Part shown: positions 20,999 through 29,473 of the stretch, piece by piece
Position numbering within the stretch: the first letter of the stretch is position 1
Layout of the letters: the number at the start of each line of letters is the position of its first letter
NCBI RefSeq assembly: GCF_036013645.1
Contig: NZ_CP107869.1
Coordinates: 2,480,001-2,544,000 of the forward strand
DNA from: Streptomyces sp. NBC_00490
Lineage (GTDB): Bacteria; Actinomycetota; Actinomycetes; Streptomycetales; Streptomycetaceae
DNA: 64,000 nucleotides
Direction: 5' to 3'
Program-made: the position numbers and the translations under genes
Notes under the pieces: model-generated
Databases searched by the model: none
What the model saw: the letters and a program-made list of their open reading frames with translations, nothing else
Told to the model about the DNA's origin: nothing

Positions 20999-21200
20999 GC
21001 CCCGCCCCTCCCCGTCTCGGACGTACCGATCTCGCCCGGGACCGACCATCGTTGTACGTTCTACCATTCCTTCACATAAGGAGCATGGGGAATCCGCAGG
21101 TGAACGGTGCGTTCTCCCCGGGGCGTGACTGATTGTCAGTGGTGGGTGGTGCAATGCGAGAGGCTCGTCGCACCGCAGTACGGCACATGGGGGCACGCTG

Positions 21201-22958
21201 ATGACGACGGAAACCGAGGCCGGGACGCCGGCCGTGCTGCATGAGGCGCTGGTGACTGCCGCGGGGCCACAGCGAGCCCTGACCCCGGTGGCCTTGCGGG
21301 GACTGCTGGTCGGCGTGGATACCGCGGTGGTGGCCGAGGTGCTGGGCCGGGTGATGGCGGAGGGGGTCGCACTGCCTCCGGCCGCGGTGGCCGCGTTCGG
21401 TCTGGGAGGCGGTTCGGCGGCCCCGGCCGCGCCAGAGCTTCCCACGACGGCCGAGCCGTTGCGCGACACCCAGGATGAACGCAGCGTTCCGGCGGGGCCG
21501 GAGCCGGAACCACACCGACCACCGTGCTTCACCCTTGAGCTGCAGCAGGACAGCAGGCTGGACCTTTCCGCGTTGACCGTGCAAGCGCTCGGTCCCGGCG
21601 TTCCCTCCGCGTCCCGGCCGCCCCTGCGGGCCGAGAAGCCGTACGAGACGCCCGCCGGTCCTACCACCGCACTCACCGTGCCGCCTTTGCCACGCCCCCG
21701 CCCCGAGCCCGTCGCCGAGTCCCCGGAGGAGGACGCTTCCCCACGTCAGGCCGTGGGCGACTCTTTCACGCACTACCGCAAGGAGATCAGCAGGTTCCCG
21801 CTGCTCTCCCGGCAACAGGAGACGGAACTGGCCCAGGCCATCGAGGCGGGACTGCTGGCTCGCGAGAAGTTGGACGAGGCTGGCCGGAAGATCGCTCCTA
21901 AGCTGCGGCGTGAGCTGGAACAGCTGGTCCGGCTCGGGGAACTGGCGTTCACGGACTTCGCCCAGGCGAACCTCCGGCTGGTGGTCAGCATGGCCACCTG
22001 GTACACAGGCCGCGGGCTGGACCTCATGGATCTGATCCAGGAGGGCAACCTCGGTCTGCTGCACGCGATCGAGAAGTTCGACCACCTCAAGGGGCACAAG
22101 TTCTCGACGTATGCCGTCCCGTGGATCCGACAGGCGATCACAAGGGCCCTGGCGGACAAAGGCCGCACGATTCGGATCCCCGTCCACGCGTACGGAACCC
22201 TGGCCGCGCTACGGAAGGCGGCACGGGAGTTGGGGCACGAGTCACCCACCGACGCTCTCCCCACGGTGGCCGCCCGCGCGGGTGTCACCGTTGACGAGGC
22301 GCACGTTCTACTGGCCCGGGTCCGCCGAACACTCCCCCTGGAAGACCTGACCGAGTCCGTCGGTGACGACGCCTTGCACGAGGAAGCGGACCGGAGCATT
22401 CACGGACCGCACTGGACCGAACCAGACTTCTACTACGGTGACCTGTCCCCGGAAGAAGTCCGTGATCTGTTCAGCTGCCTCTCTGAAAGAGAGCGCCAGG
22501 TGATGACCCTCCGGCTCGGACTCGACGACGGCCCCGAGCTCACCCTCGACGCAATCGGAGCGGAGCTGAACCGCACCCGGGAACGGATCCGCCAGATCGA
22601 GTCCAAGGCCATGGGCAAGCTGCGGGGGCAGTTCGACGAGAACCGCATCCGCGCCGCCCGTCCGGTCAGCGACCCGTCGCGCGCCGTACCGAGCGACGTG
22701 GACGGGCATCCCAGCGACGTGGCCGTGCCTCCCACCGAGTTCGCTTCCGACGCCCCCTGTGTGCATCGAAAGGTCTACCAGCCCGGGATCATCGTGGTCG
22801 GCCATCAGACGATCCACGTGGGCCTGCAGTGGCACGCGAAAACCGTCACCGTCCTGGTGGCGGACGAGTGGTTCCGAGTGGTGCACGACGGGCGCGAGAT
22901 CACGACTGTCCGTCGCCAACGCACGGGAGTCGGCAAGATCCATGGGGCTCCGGACTGA
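21201..22958 (+). CDS. sigma-70 family sigma factor with transposase-like C-terminal tail
   Basis: 585 residues. After a Pro/Ala-rich N-terminal 185 residues come sigma region 1.2 (HYRKEISRFPLLSRQQETEL), region 2 (FAQANLRLVVSMA, GLDLMDLIQEGNLGLLHA, FSTYAVPWIRQAI; about 253-330), region 3, and region 4 (LSERERQVMTLRLG and RTRERIRQIESKAM; about 425-475). Residues 520-585 do not belong to sigma factors: TIHVGLQWHAKTVTVLVADE and WFRVVHDGREITTVRR resemble the C-terminal beta-barrel of IS481/Mu-type integrases. It would direct RNA polymerase to a dedicated promoter set. Divergent from the Druantia-like pair with a 202-base intergenic region that shows no clear operator. Confidence 0.85.
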   Translation: MTTETEAGTPAVLHEALVTAAGPQRALTPVALRGLLVGVDTAVVAEVLGRVMAEGVALPPAAVAAFGLGGGSAAPAAPELPTTAEPLRDTQDERSVPAGPEPEPHRPPCFTLELQQDSRLDLSALTVQALGPGVPSASRPPLRAEKPYETPAGPTTALTVPPLPRPRPEPVAESPEEDASPRQAVGDSFTHYRKEISRFPLLSRQQETELAQAIEAGLLAREKLDEAGRKIAPKLRRELEQLVRLGELAFTDFAQANLRLVVSMATWYTGRGLDLMDLIQEGNLGLLHAIEKFDHLKGHKFSTYAVPWIRQAITRALADKGRTIRIPVHAYGTLAALRKAARELGHESPTDALPTVAARAGVTVDEAHVLLARVRRTLPLEDLTESVGDDALHEEADRSIHGPHWTEPDFYYGDLSPEEVRDLFSCLSERERQVMTLRLGLDDGPELTLDAIGAELNRTRERIRQIESKAMGKLRGQFDENRIRAARPVSDPSRAVPSDVDGHPSDVAVPPTEFASDAPCVHRKVYQPGIIVVGHQTIHVGLQWHAKTVTVLVADEWFRVVHDGREITTVRRQRTGVGKIHGAPD

Positions 22959-22984
22959 GGCGGTGCCGGAGCCCACACTCGGCA

Positions 22985-25141
22985 TCACGCCGCGAGGAAC
23001 TCACTGGCCCGACCGCTGTACGACACATACAGCGCCTCCCGCGCCCTCGTGCAGGCGACGAACAGCAGGCATCGCTCGGCGGCCAGGTCGGTGGTGTGCT
23101 GGATGCGGTCCACCTCGGCCGGGGTGACGGCCGGCGCGAACGGGAAGGCGGAGCGGGTGACCCCGGCGACGGCGACGCACCGGTACTCCAGGCCCTTCAT
23201 GCTGTGCAGCGTCGACACCCGTACCCCGACCGCGCTCTCCGGTTCCCCGTCCCGCACCCGCACCACGGGGATGCCGGCCGCGGCGAGGCGGTCGCCGAGC
23301 TTGCCCGCGAGGGTGTTGAAGCGGGCGCAGACGGCGATGTCCGAGGGCGCGACCCCGGCATCCATCCAGTCGCGCACTCGGCGCACGACCGCGTCGGCCT
23401 CCTCCTTCTCACTCCCGTGCCCCTCGCACACGGGCTGTGCGCCGTGCAGCAGGGAGCGGTATCCGGTGAGGGTGTCGGGGGCGTCGCCGGTCAGGTCGGC
23501 GACGGGTTCGCTGTCGAGCAGGCCGCGGGCCCAGCGCAGGATCTCCTCGGTGGAGCGGTAGTTGACGCGCAGTCGTCCGCTGCGTCCCGCGACGGAGATG
23601 CCGAGGGAGCGCAGCGAGACCCGGGCGTCGTAGATCCGCTGGTGCGGGTCGCCGGTGACGAACAGGTCGTCGGGGCCTTCGGCCGCCAGGACGCGCAGCA
23701 GGCGCCATTGCGCCGGGTGCAGGTCCTGCGCCTCGTCCACGACGACATGGTCGTACGCCGGTCCCGCACCCGGCTTGTCGCGCAGCAGCCGGGTGGCCTC
23801 GGCGCAGACCTGGAGCCAGGTGTGCGCCCGGTCACGGGTCAGGCCGTCCTCGAACAGGGTCACGGCCTGCCAGACGCGCCGCCGCTGGGTCTGCCCGAGC
23901 GCGCTGCCGCGTCCACGCCGTTCGCACGCCAGGTACTCCTCCTCGCTCCGCAGGTCCTGGGCGAGGACCACGTGCCGGTACTCCTGGGACAGGAACGCCT
24001 CGTTCCACGACAGTTCGAGGCGGCGGGCCACGCGCTGCCAACGGGTGCGCTCGTCCCGGTCGCCGAGCGCGGTCCCCGGGTTGCCGCGCAGTTGCCGTAC
24101 GACGCGGTGGGCGACGGCGTCGACGGTGGTGACGTCGACACGGGCGAGCAGCGCCGGGTCGTGGTCGAGCAGCAGGGCGAGGCTGCTCTGCAGGGAGCGG
24201 GCCAGGGCTCCGGTGTAGGTGGTGAGGAGAACGCGCGTGTCGGGTGCCCGGTCCAGGAGGTGCTTGACCCGGTGCAGGGCGACGACCGTCTTTCCGGTGC
24301 CGGGGCCGCCGGTGATCTGGGCGGGACCGGCATAGCCGGGCCGGTAGGCGATGCGCCGCTGGGTGGGGTGGAGGAAGATCCGCCAGGCGGCGAAGGGCTT
24401 GGTCAGGATGTCGGCGAGTTCGTCGGGGCCGGTGACAAGCGCGATGCGGCTGCGGGTGCGGGTGACGGCGGCGGCCAGGTCGTCCCCGGCGGTGTCCTTC
24501 GCCGCCGTGCTCTCGGCGACGGTCGTCTTCTGGCGTACGGCGACGAGGTCCCGGTAGATGTCGTCGGGGTCGAGGCCCTCGGCGAGCAGCCACAGCGCCT
24601 CGTACTGGTCCTCCGGCATCAGCGACCCGAACGCCTCCAACTGCGCCTTGCCCGTGACGGTGCGTGCGGCGCGCAGGGTGACGTCGTCGACGCCGAGGTG
24701 TCGCAGGACGGTGTCCGACCAGGGGGCGAACAGGAGTTGGGGGGCCGCGGCGGCCTCCTGAGCGAAGAGCGGGGTGATCTGCTCCATGGCGGTCAGGTCG
24801 CGTACTTCGAGGCAGCGGGTCACGGAGTTCACCGTGTAGAGCCGTCGGCGGGCCCAGGAGTAGGCCTTGTCGTGGGGGACGACGTGGACGAAGACGAAGA
24901 CGTCGCTGCCGTCGTCGGGCGCGAGCAGCACGATCCGCAGCCCGTCGTCGACGCGGATGGTCCGCATCCGCGGGTCACGCGAGCTGACCACCGACTCCAG
25001 GTGCAGCCCCTTGTCCGCGTGGAGTTGCGGGACCGTCAACTGCTGGAACTTGGCCATCGCCTTGTGAACGCGGGCGCGGGCCGGTTTGTCCAGCCGGTCG
25101 ACGCCCTCCCAGAACGTGTTGGTGATCGCGATCTGCGGCAT
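22985..25141 (-). CDS. UvrD/Rep-type helicase with N-terminal ParE/RelE-like domain
   Basis: 718 residues. Residues 1-100 (ITNTFWEGVDRLDKPARARV, VRKIRVDDGLRIVLL-like core, FVFVHVVPHDKAYSWA) resemble the RelE/ParE toxin fold. From about 240 on it is an SF1 helicase: GGPGTGKTVVALHR (about 274), VVVDEAQDLHPAQWRLL (about 468), TGDPHQRIY, RVNYRSTEEI, STLHSMKGLEYR and FVACTRAREALYVS, all intact. The ATG at 25141 has GGGTGGGG before it; a GTG three codons upstream is possible. It converges on the sigma gene and is divergent from the 25270 gene across a shared promoter region. The family occurs in Streptomyces; its role is unproven. Confidence 0.83.
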   Translation of the reverse strand: MPQIAITNTFWEGVDRLDKPARARVHKAMAKFQQLTVPQLHADKGLHLESVVSSRDPRMRTIRVDDGLRIVLLAPDDGSDVFVFVHVVPHDKAYSWARRRLYTVNSVTRCLEVRDLTAMEQITPLFAQEAAAAPQLLFAPWSDTVLRHLGVDDVTLRAARTVTGKAQLEAFGSLMPEDQYEALWLLAEGLDPDDIYRDLVAVRQKTTVAESTAAKDTAGDDLAAAVTRTRSRIALVTGPDELADILTKPFAAWRIFLHPTQRRIAYRPGYAGPAQITGGPGTGKTVVALHRVKHLLDRAPDTRVLLTTYTGALARSLQSSLALLLDHDPALLARVDVTTVDAVAHRVVRQLRGNPGTALGDRDERTRWQRVARRLELSWNEAFLSQEYRHVVLAQDLRSEEEYLACERRGRGSALGQTQRRRVWQAVTLFEDGLTRDRAHTWLQVCAEATRLLRDKPGAGPAYDHVVVDEAQDLHPAQWRLLRVLAAEGPDDLFVTGDPHQRIYDARVSLRSLGISVAGRSGRLRVNYRSTEEILRWARGLLDSEPVADLTGDAPDTLTGYRSLLHGAQPVCEGHGSEKEEADAVVRRVRDWMDAGVAPSDIAVCARFNTLAGKLGDRLAAAGIPVVRVRDGEPESAVGVRVSTLHSMKGLEYRCVAVAGVTRSAFPFAPAVTPAEVDRIQHTTDLAAERCLLFVACTRAREALYVSYSGRASEFLAA

Positions 25142-25181
25142 GTTCCCCACCCTTCGACAACACCGACCGACAGAGTATCTG

Positions 25182-25210
25182 TTGACTCAGTTCACGAAAA
25201 CCTCCATGAT
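25182..25210 (+). promoter_or_regulatory. promoter with island motif TTGACTCAGTTCAC, copy A
   Basis: TTGACT at 25182-25187, a 17-base spacer and CATGAT at 25205-25210 form a plausible sigma-70 promoter reading toward the 25270 gene. TTGACT continues into CAGTTCAC, the same 14-base element found before three other defence units. Because it lies between divergent genes it may also affect the UvrD-type gene. Confidence 0.6.
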
Positions 25211-25269
25211 TCGTCGCAGGAGTTGCCGCACGGTACAGGGGCATCGCGAGCGCGGGGGTTGTTGGGGAG

Positions 25270-25968
25270 ATGACACTGCTGGAACCGGATACGGACGGCC
25301 AACTCGCCCTGGAAGACGCCTGCGTGGACCTCTTCGATCTGGCCGGTGACCCTCTGGACGCGGCCATGGCCCGGCTGAAGGCGGGCGTGAAGCCGACGGC
25401 CGAGGACATCGCCCTGCTCACCGAGGCGGCCCGCACCGCGCAGCGCGCCTTCGAGGAGGTCGGCGCGGCGAACGACGTACTGGACGACGCCTCGGACCTG
25501 GGCGAGGACCTGACGACCGCACTCGCGGAGACCCTGCGGCGCCGGGCCCGGGCCGAGGTCCCGGCACTGCTCGGCGCCCTGCGGGCCCAGGCGGCGCGTG
25601 TGGAACGCTCCGAGGCCGTCCGCACGATCGCCAACCGCATCCTCGGCAACGGCGGACCTGACGACCCGGCCGCCCTGGACTCCGTCCCCGCCCTCACCGC
25701 CGACCTGCTGCCCCGCGTGCCGTCCGTGTACGACGACGAGGAGGAACCGGGCGCGAGCCTCGCCGACCTGTGGGAGCGTCAGGAACGCCTGGAGCGGGTT
25801 CAGGACCGGGTGCGCGGGGAGCGGGTGGAGCACGTCGCGGCACACTTGGTCGCGCTCGCGGAGCGGATCGTCGACAGGGCCTTCATGGACGCCCGGTTCA
25901 CCCGGGCGGCACTGGACGAGATGGACCGGGCCTACGCGCTGTGGTGTGCGTGCCTGGACGAGGGCTGA
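25270..25968 (+). CDS. hypothetical helical protein
   Basis: 232 residues, acidic, Ala/Leu/Arg-rich and predicted almost wholly helical with a possible coiled coil around ERQERLERVQDRVRGERVEH (about 177-196). No catalytic or metal-binding motif is visible and there is no signal peptide. The ATG has GGGGAG seven bases upstream. It is first in a likely operon with the DUF262/DUF1524 gene 79 bases downstream, and it is divergent from the ParE/UvrD fusion gene. An adaptor or regulatory role with either neighbour is a guess. Confidence 0.7.
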   Translation: MTLLEPDTDGQLALEDACVDLFDLAGDPLDAAMARLKAGVKPTAEDIALLTEAARTAQRAFEEVGAANDVLDDASDLGEDLTTALAETLRRRARAEVPALLGALRAQAARVERSEAVRTIANRILGNGGPDDPAALDSVPALTADLLPRVPSVYDDEEEPGASLADLWERQERLERVQDRVRGERVEHVAAHLVALAERIVDRAFMDARFTRAALDEMDRAYALWCACLDEG

Positions 25969-26047
25969 AGCGTCCCTGACTGTCAGCGGGAAGCCCTAAG
26001 GTCGTTGCCACGCGCTACGACCGGACCGATCACCGAGGGGGGACGCC

Positions 26048-28651
26048 GTGCAGGCGAAGGAGACGCTGTTCGCGGATCTCGTCCAGGGCAGGGCCCAGCA
26101 GTTCCAGGTGCCGCTCTATCAGCGGACGTACTCCTGGACGGAGAAGCAGCTCAGACAGTTGTGGGGCGACATCCTGGAGCAGGCCGAGCTGCTGGAGCGC
26201 GGGGAGAAGGCGAGTACGCACTTCCTGGGGTCCGTGGTGCTCGCGCCGTCGCCGCAGAACGAGGCGACGTTTCCCCGATGGCTCGTGGTCGACGGTCAGC
26301 AGCGGCTGACCACGCTCTCGCTCGCCCTGGCCGCGATCCGCGACCACATAGCGGACGTCGAGCCGGACGAGGCCGAGCGCATCGACGAGGAATACCTCAT
26401 CAACAAGCGCAAGAACGGCAGCGATCGCTTCCGGCTACTGCCGACCCAGGCTGACCGGGCGCAGTTCGCGGCATACGTTCGCGGGCCGCTCTCGGAGCAG
26501 GCCGCCGGCGGAGCCGTCGCCGCCGCCTACGGCTTCTTCCGCCGCAAGCTCGTCGAGGCCGCCGATCCGGCCGCCCCGCAGGACGTGCTCCGCATCGAGG
26601 AGGCCATCACCTCCCGGCTCACGCTGGTGGCGGTGACAGCCGAGCGCGCGGACAACGTGCACCGCATCTTCGAGTCCCTCAACAACACCGGCCTCAAGCT
26701 GAGCCAGGCCGACCTGCTGCGCAACTACCTGTTCATGCGGCTGCCCACCCGCGGTGAGCGCATCTACGAGACCTACTGGCTTCCGCTGCAGGACAGTCTG
26801 AGCAACGACGAGCTGGAACAGCTCATGTGGCTTCAGTTGGTGCTCGACGGGGACGACCGGGTCCGCCGCCAGGACCTGTACGCGGCTCAGCAGCAGCGCT
26901 TCGAGCGGGGTGAGGTCAGCGAGGCGGAGATCGAGGCGTACATCAGGGAGTTGTACCGGCGCGGCGCCCTCTTCCGTCGGCTGCTCCACCCCGAGGAGGA
27001 GACGAACGAAGCGGTCCGCGCCCATCTGCACCGGCTGGACACCTGGCAGGCCCAGGTCACCTATCCCGCGCTGATGCTGCTGCTCGACCGGCGCGAGCGC
27101 GGGGAGCTTGACTCCACGGACACGGCCCGCGCGATGTCGTACGTCGAGAGCTTCCTGGTGCGCCGGATGATGTGCCGGGTGCCGACGAACAACCTGAACA
27201 GGATCTTCCAGGCAGTGCCCGGGCAGCTCCCGCTGGACGTGGCTGTCGCCGACGGGCTGCACCAGCTCCTCTCCGCCGAGAACCGCTTCTGGCCCGATGA
27301 CGACGAGCTGCGTGAGAAGGTCCGGACGGCGCCCTTCTACAAGTTCGGCCGCGGGCACCAGCGCAAGATGGTGCTCCAGCGGTTGGAGGAGAGTTACGAG
27401 CATCCCGAACCGGTCGACTTCGCCACCGCGCAGCTCACCATCGAGCACGTCATGCCGCAGTCGCCGGGCGACGAGTGGCTCCGGATGTTGAGCGAGGACG
27501 TGGTCGACGGCGAGAGCGCGAAGGACCTGCACTCCCGGCTCCAGCACACGCTCGGGAACCTGACGCTCACCGCGGTCAACGCGGAGTTGTCCAATCATCC
27601 CTTCGAGCGCAAGCAGGGCCTGCTCCAGGGCAGCCACCTGGAGATGAACCGCCGCATCGCCACCACAGAGCGGTGGGGCGCGGACGAGATCCGCGCCCGT
27701 GCCGACGAACTCGCCGACCGCGCGCTCGCGCTGTGGCCGGCCCCGCTGCGCGGAGTCGGCCGAGCGGAGCGGAGCCGGGACTGGAACTTGGCCCACCAGG
27801 TGCTCGCGGCACTCCCCCACGGCACCTGGACGTCGTACGGCGATCTCGCGGCGTTCATCGGCTCCGGCGCCCAGGCCGTGGGCAACCATCTGGCCAATAC
27901 GCCGGGGGTGGCCAACGCGTACCGGGTGCTCACTTCCGAGGGCAAGGTCTCCGAAGGCTTCCGCTGGACGCCTCAGGACGTGGGAGGAGACGTCCGCGCC
28001 CGGCTGAGCGCCGACGGTGTGCGCTTCACGGCCAACGGGGCAGCCGATCCGGCGCAGCGCCTCTCCGCCGACGAGCTTGCCTCGCTGGTCGGGGAAGCCG
28101 ACGGCGAGGAGGACGCTACGCAGCGCGCCCCGGAGAGTCAGGGTGAGGAGACGCGCGCCGACCGGTTCTACGCTCAGCTCGTGGCGGAGAACTCCGACGA
28201 GAGGCGGTTCTTCCGGCGGCTCGCGACGCACGACTCCCCCGAGACCGTGGAAGCGGTGCGCGCGCTCTTCGCCCACTGGGAGGAACTCGGCGGCTCAATC
28301 CACTGGGTAGGAAACGACACCATGAGCAGCGCCTTCCTCGCGCTGGGTGAGACGATCGCCCCGGGCCGCTTGATCGCGCCGATGAGCCTCATGCCGGGCG
28401 CCGGGTGGGCTGGCTGGGCCCACGTCGACGTCCAGATTCTGGCCGCACACAAGCCTTTCACCGACCACGCCCTGCGTACCGAATTTCTCAGGCGCCTCAA
28501 CGAACTTGAAGGTGTCGACCTCCAGGAGAGAAAGCCGGGGCCGGACCCCAGATTCCAGTTGTCCGTGCTGGAGAAGCACCGCAACCGTGAGCTGCTCGTC
28601 GAGACTCTGACGTGGTTCCGGGACCGCTGGGAGAGTCGGGGCACGGACTGA
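26048..28651 (+). CDS. DUF262-DUF1524 nuclease with alkyltransferase-like DNA-binding domain (type IV restriction-like)
   Basis: 867 residues. DUF262: VPLYQRTYSWTEKQL and the NTPase signature VVDGQQRLTTL (82-90). DUF1524: LTIEHVMPQ (His about 466) and HTLGNLTLTA (Asn about 503), an HNH-like nuclease. Both together are the GmrSD/SspE/BrxU type of modification-dependent restriction enzyme. Residues about 577-640 (GTWTSYGDLAAFIGSGAQAV and NAYRVLTSEGKVS) match the winged-helix domain of O6-alkylguanine transferases, but the PCHR active-site Cys is absent, as in alkyltransferase-like sensors. An unassigned 170-residue domain follows. The GTG start has GAGGGGGG seven bases upstream. A hairpin at 28712-28730 probably terminates it. 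Confidence 0.88.
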   Translation: MQAKETLFADLVQGRAQQFQVPLYQRTYSWTEKQLRQLWGDILEQAELLERGEKASTHFLGSVVLAPSPQNEATFPRWLVVDGQQRLTTLSLALAAIRDHIADVEPDEAERIDEEYLINKRKNGSDRFRLLPTQADRAQFAAYVRGPLSEQAAGGAVAAAYGFFRRKLVEAADPAAPQDVLRIEEAITSRLTLVAVTAERADNVHRIFESLNNTGLKLSQADLLRNYLFMRLPTRGERIYETYWLPLQDSLSNDELEQLMWLQLVLDGDDRVRRQDLYAAQQQRFERGEVSEAEIEAYIRELYRRGALFRRLLHPEEETNEAVRAHLHRLDTWQAQVTYPALMLLLDRRERGELDSTDTARAMSYVESFLVRRMMCRVPTNNLNRIFQAVPGQLPLDVAVADGLHQLLSAENRFWPDDDELREKVRTAPFYKFGRGHQRKMVLQRLEESYEHPEPVDFATAQLTIEHVMPQSPGDEWLRMLSEDVVDGESAKDLHSRLQHTLGNLTLTAVNAELSNHPFERKQGLLQGSHLEMNRRIATTERWGADEIRARADELADRALALWPAPLRGVGRAERSRDWNLAHQVLAALPHGTWTSYGDLAAFIGSGAQAVGNHLANTPGVANAYRVLTSEGKVSEGFRWTPQDVGGDVRARLSADGVRFTANGAADPAQRLSADELASLVGEADGEEDATQRAPESQGEETRADRFYAQLVAENSDERRFFRRLATHDSPETVEAVRALFAHWEELGGSIHWVGNDTMSSAFLALGETIAPGRLIAPMSLMPGAGWAGWAHVDVQILAAHKPFTDHALRTEFLRRLNELEGVDLQERKPGPDPRFQLSVLEKHRNRELLVETLTWFRDRWESRGTD

Positions 28652-28711
28652 GGCAGGGACTCAGGGGGCCCAGGTTGATCGTCACGAGTCGAACAGTGCC
28701 CCCTGGCGGTC

Positions 28712-28730
28712 CGCCCCTCGCCAAGGGGCG
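28712..28730. terminator. hairpin between convergent genes
   Basis: CGCCCCT, a 5-base loop, AGGGGCG: a perfect 7-base-pair GC hairpin in the 98-base gap between the DUF262 gene and the minus-strand ParA operon. It could serve both directions. Confidence 0.5.
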
Positions 28731-28749
28731 CGACCAAGGACGAGACCCC

Positions 28750-28923
28750 TTACCTCAGCCGCGCCCGCCCGCGTAACAGGCGGGCGACGGCCGGCATCTG
28801 CCGGCCGGTGGTGAACAGGTCGTCGAAGAGGAGGATGGTGCGGTCCTCGACACGGCGCTCGATGCGGATGGCCTTGGCACGGGCGGCGGCCGCGAGGCGT
28901 TTGGCTCGTCGCGCCCGGCTCAT
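28750..28923 (-). CDS. short phosphoribosyltransferase-like protein or remnant
   Basis: 57 residues. A basic N-terminal half (MSRARRAKRLAAAARAKA) is followed by TILLFDDLFTTGRQMPAVAR, which matches the PRPP-binding motif of ComF-type phosphoribosyltransferases (hydrophobic run, two acids, TTG). The rest of that fold is missing. The ATG begins one base after the preceding stop (TGAGATG), so it is probably translated with the ParA operon. It may be a decayed gene end or a real small protein. Confidence 0.5.
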   Translation of the reverse strand: MSRARRAKRLAAAARAKAIRIERRVEDRTILLFDDLFTTGRQMPAVARLLRGRARLR

Positions 28924-28924
28924 C

Positions 28925-29473
28925 TCACGTCGACGAGTCCTCGGCCGCCGGGCCGACAGCCTCATCGTGCCGCAGAGCGGGCTGTTCCGGCCGTCCCCGG
29001 AAGGCGGCTCCCTTGGCTGTCCGCGATTCGACGCGTTCCACGATGCGGTCGATGACCCGTTGAGGGTCCTTCCACTTCAGCGCCAGCCGGTCGTGGTCCA
29101 TCCCGTGCTCGGAGACGATGTCCCGCAGTTGTTCGAGGCCGAGCTCGCTCAAGCTCGAACGGAGTCCCGTCTCGCCGGATTCGGCGAGCACCGCGAACGG
29201 GTCGATCACTCCCGGAGCTCGTCGGCTACGCCTCGGGCGTTCTGCCGGCCGAGGTGCGGTCTGCGCATCGGGAGGCGTCAGCGCCTTGGCCAGTGCTCGG
29301 GCGAAGCGTGTCGTGCGTGCGGCTTCGGACGCCACCACGCCGAGGACACGTGCGAGCGTCGCCGCGAGCTCCGGGTCGGAGGCGCCGAGCTTGGTCAGGG
29401 CTTCTTCGGCCTCCCGCACCTGGGCGTTCAGGAGACCGCTGTCGTCGGGCCGACTGTCGCTCTGCTCAATCAC
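28925..29473 (-). CDS. ParA-operon partner protein
   Basis: 182 residues. The N-terminal 60 residues form helices (REAEEALTKLGASDPELAAT), a Pro/Arg-rich basic linker follows (about 70-90), and a C-terminal helical module (LSELGLEQLRDIVSEHGMD and WKDPQRVIDRIVERVESRT) resembles SAP/Rho-N-like nucleic-acid binding helices. The GTG start overlaps the parA stop as GTGA, so it is translationally coupled and is the likely DNA-binding (ParB-role) partner. It has no ParB/Srx nuclease motif. Confidence 0.72.
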   Translation of the reverse strand: MIEQSDSRPDDSGLLNAQVREAEEALTKLGASDPELAATLARVLGVVASEAARTTRFARALAKALTPPDAQTAPRPAERPRRSRRAPGVIDPFAVLAESGETGLRSSLSELGLEQLRDIVSEHGMDHDRLALKWKDPQRVIDRIVERVESRTAKGAAFRGRPEQPALRHDEAVGPAAEDSST

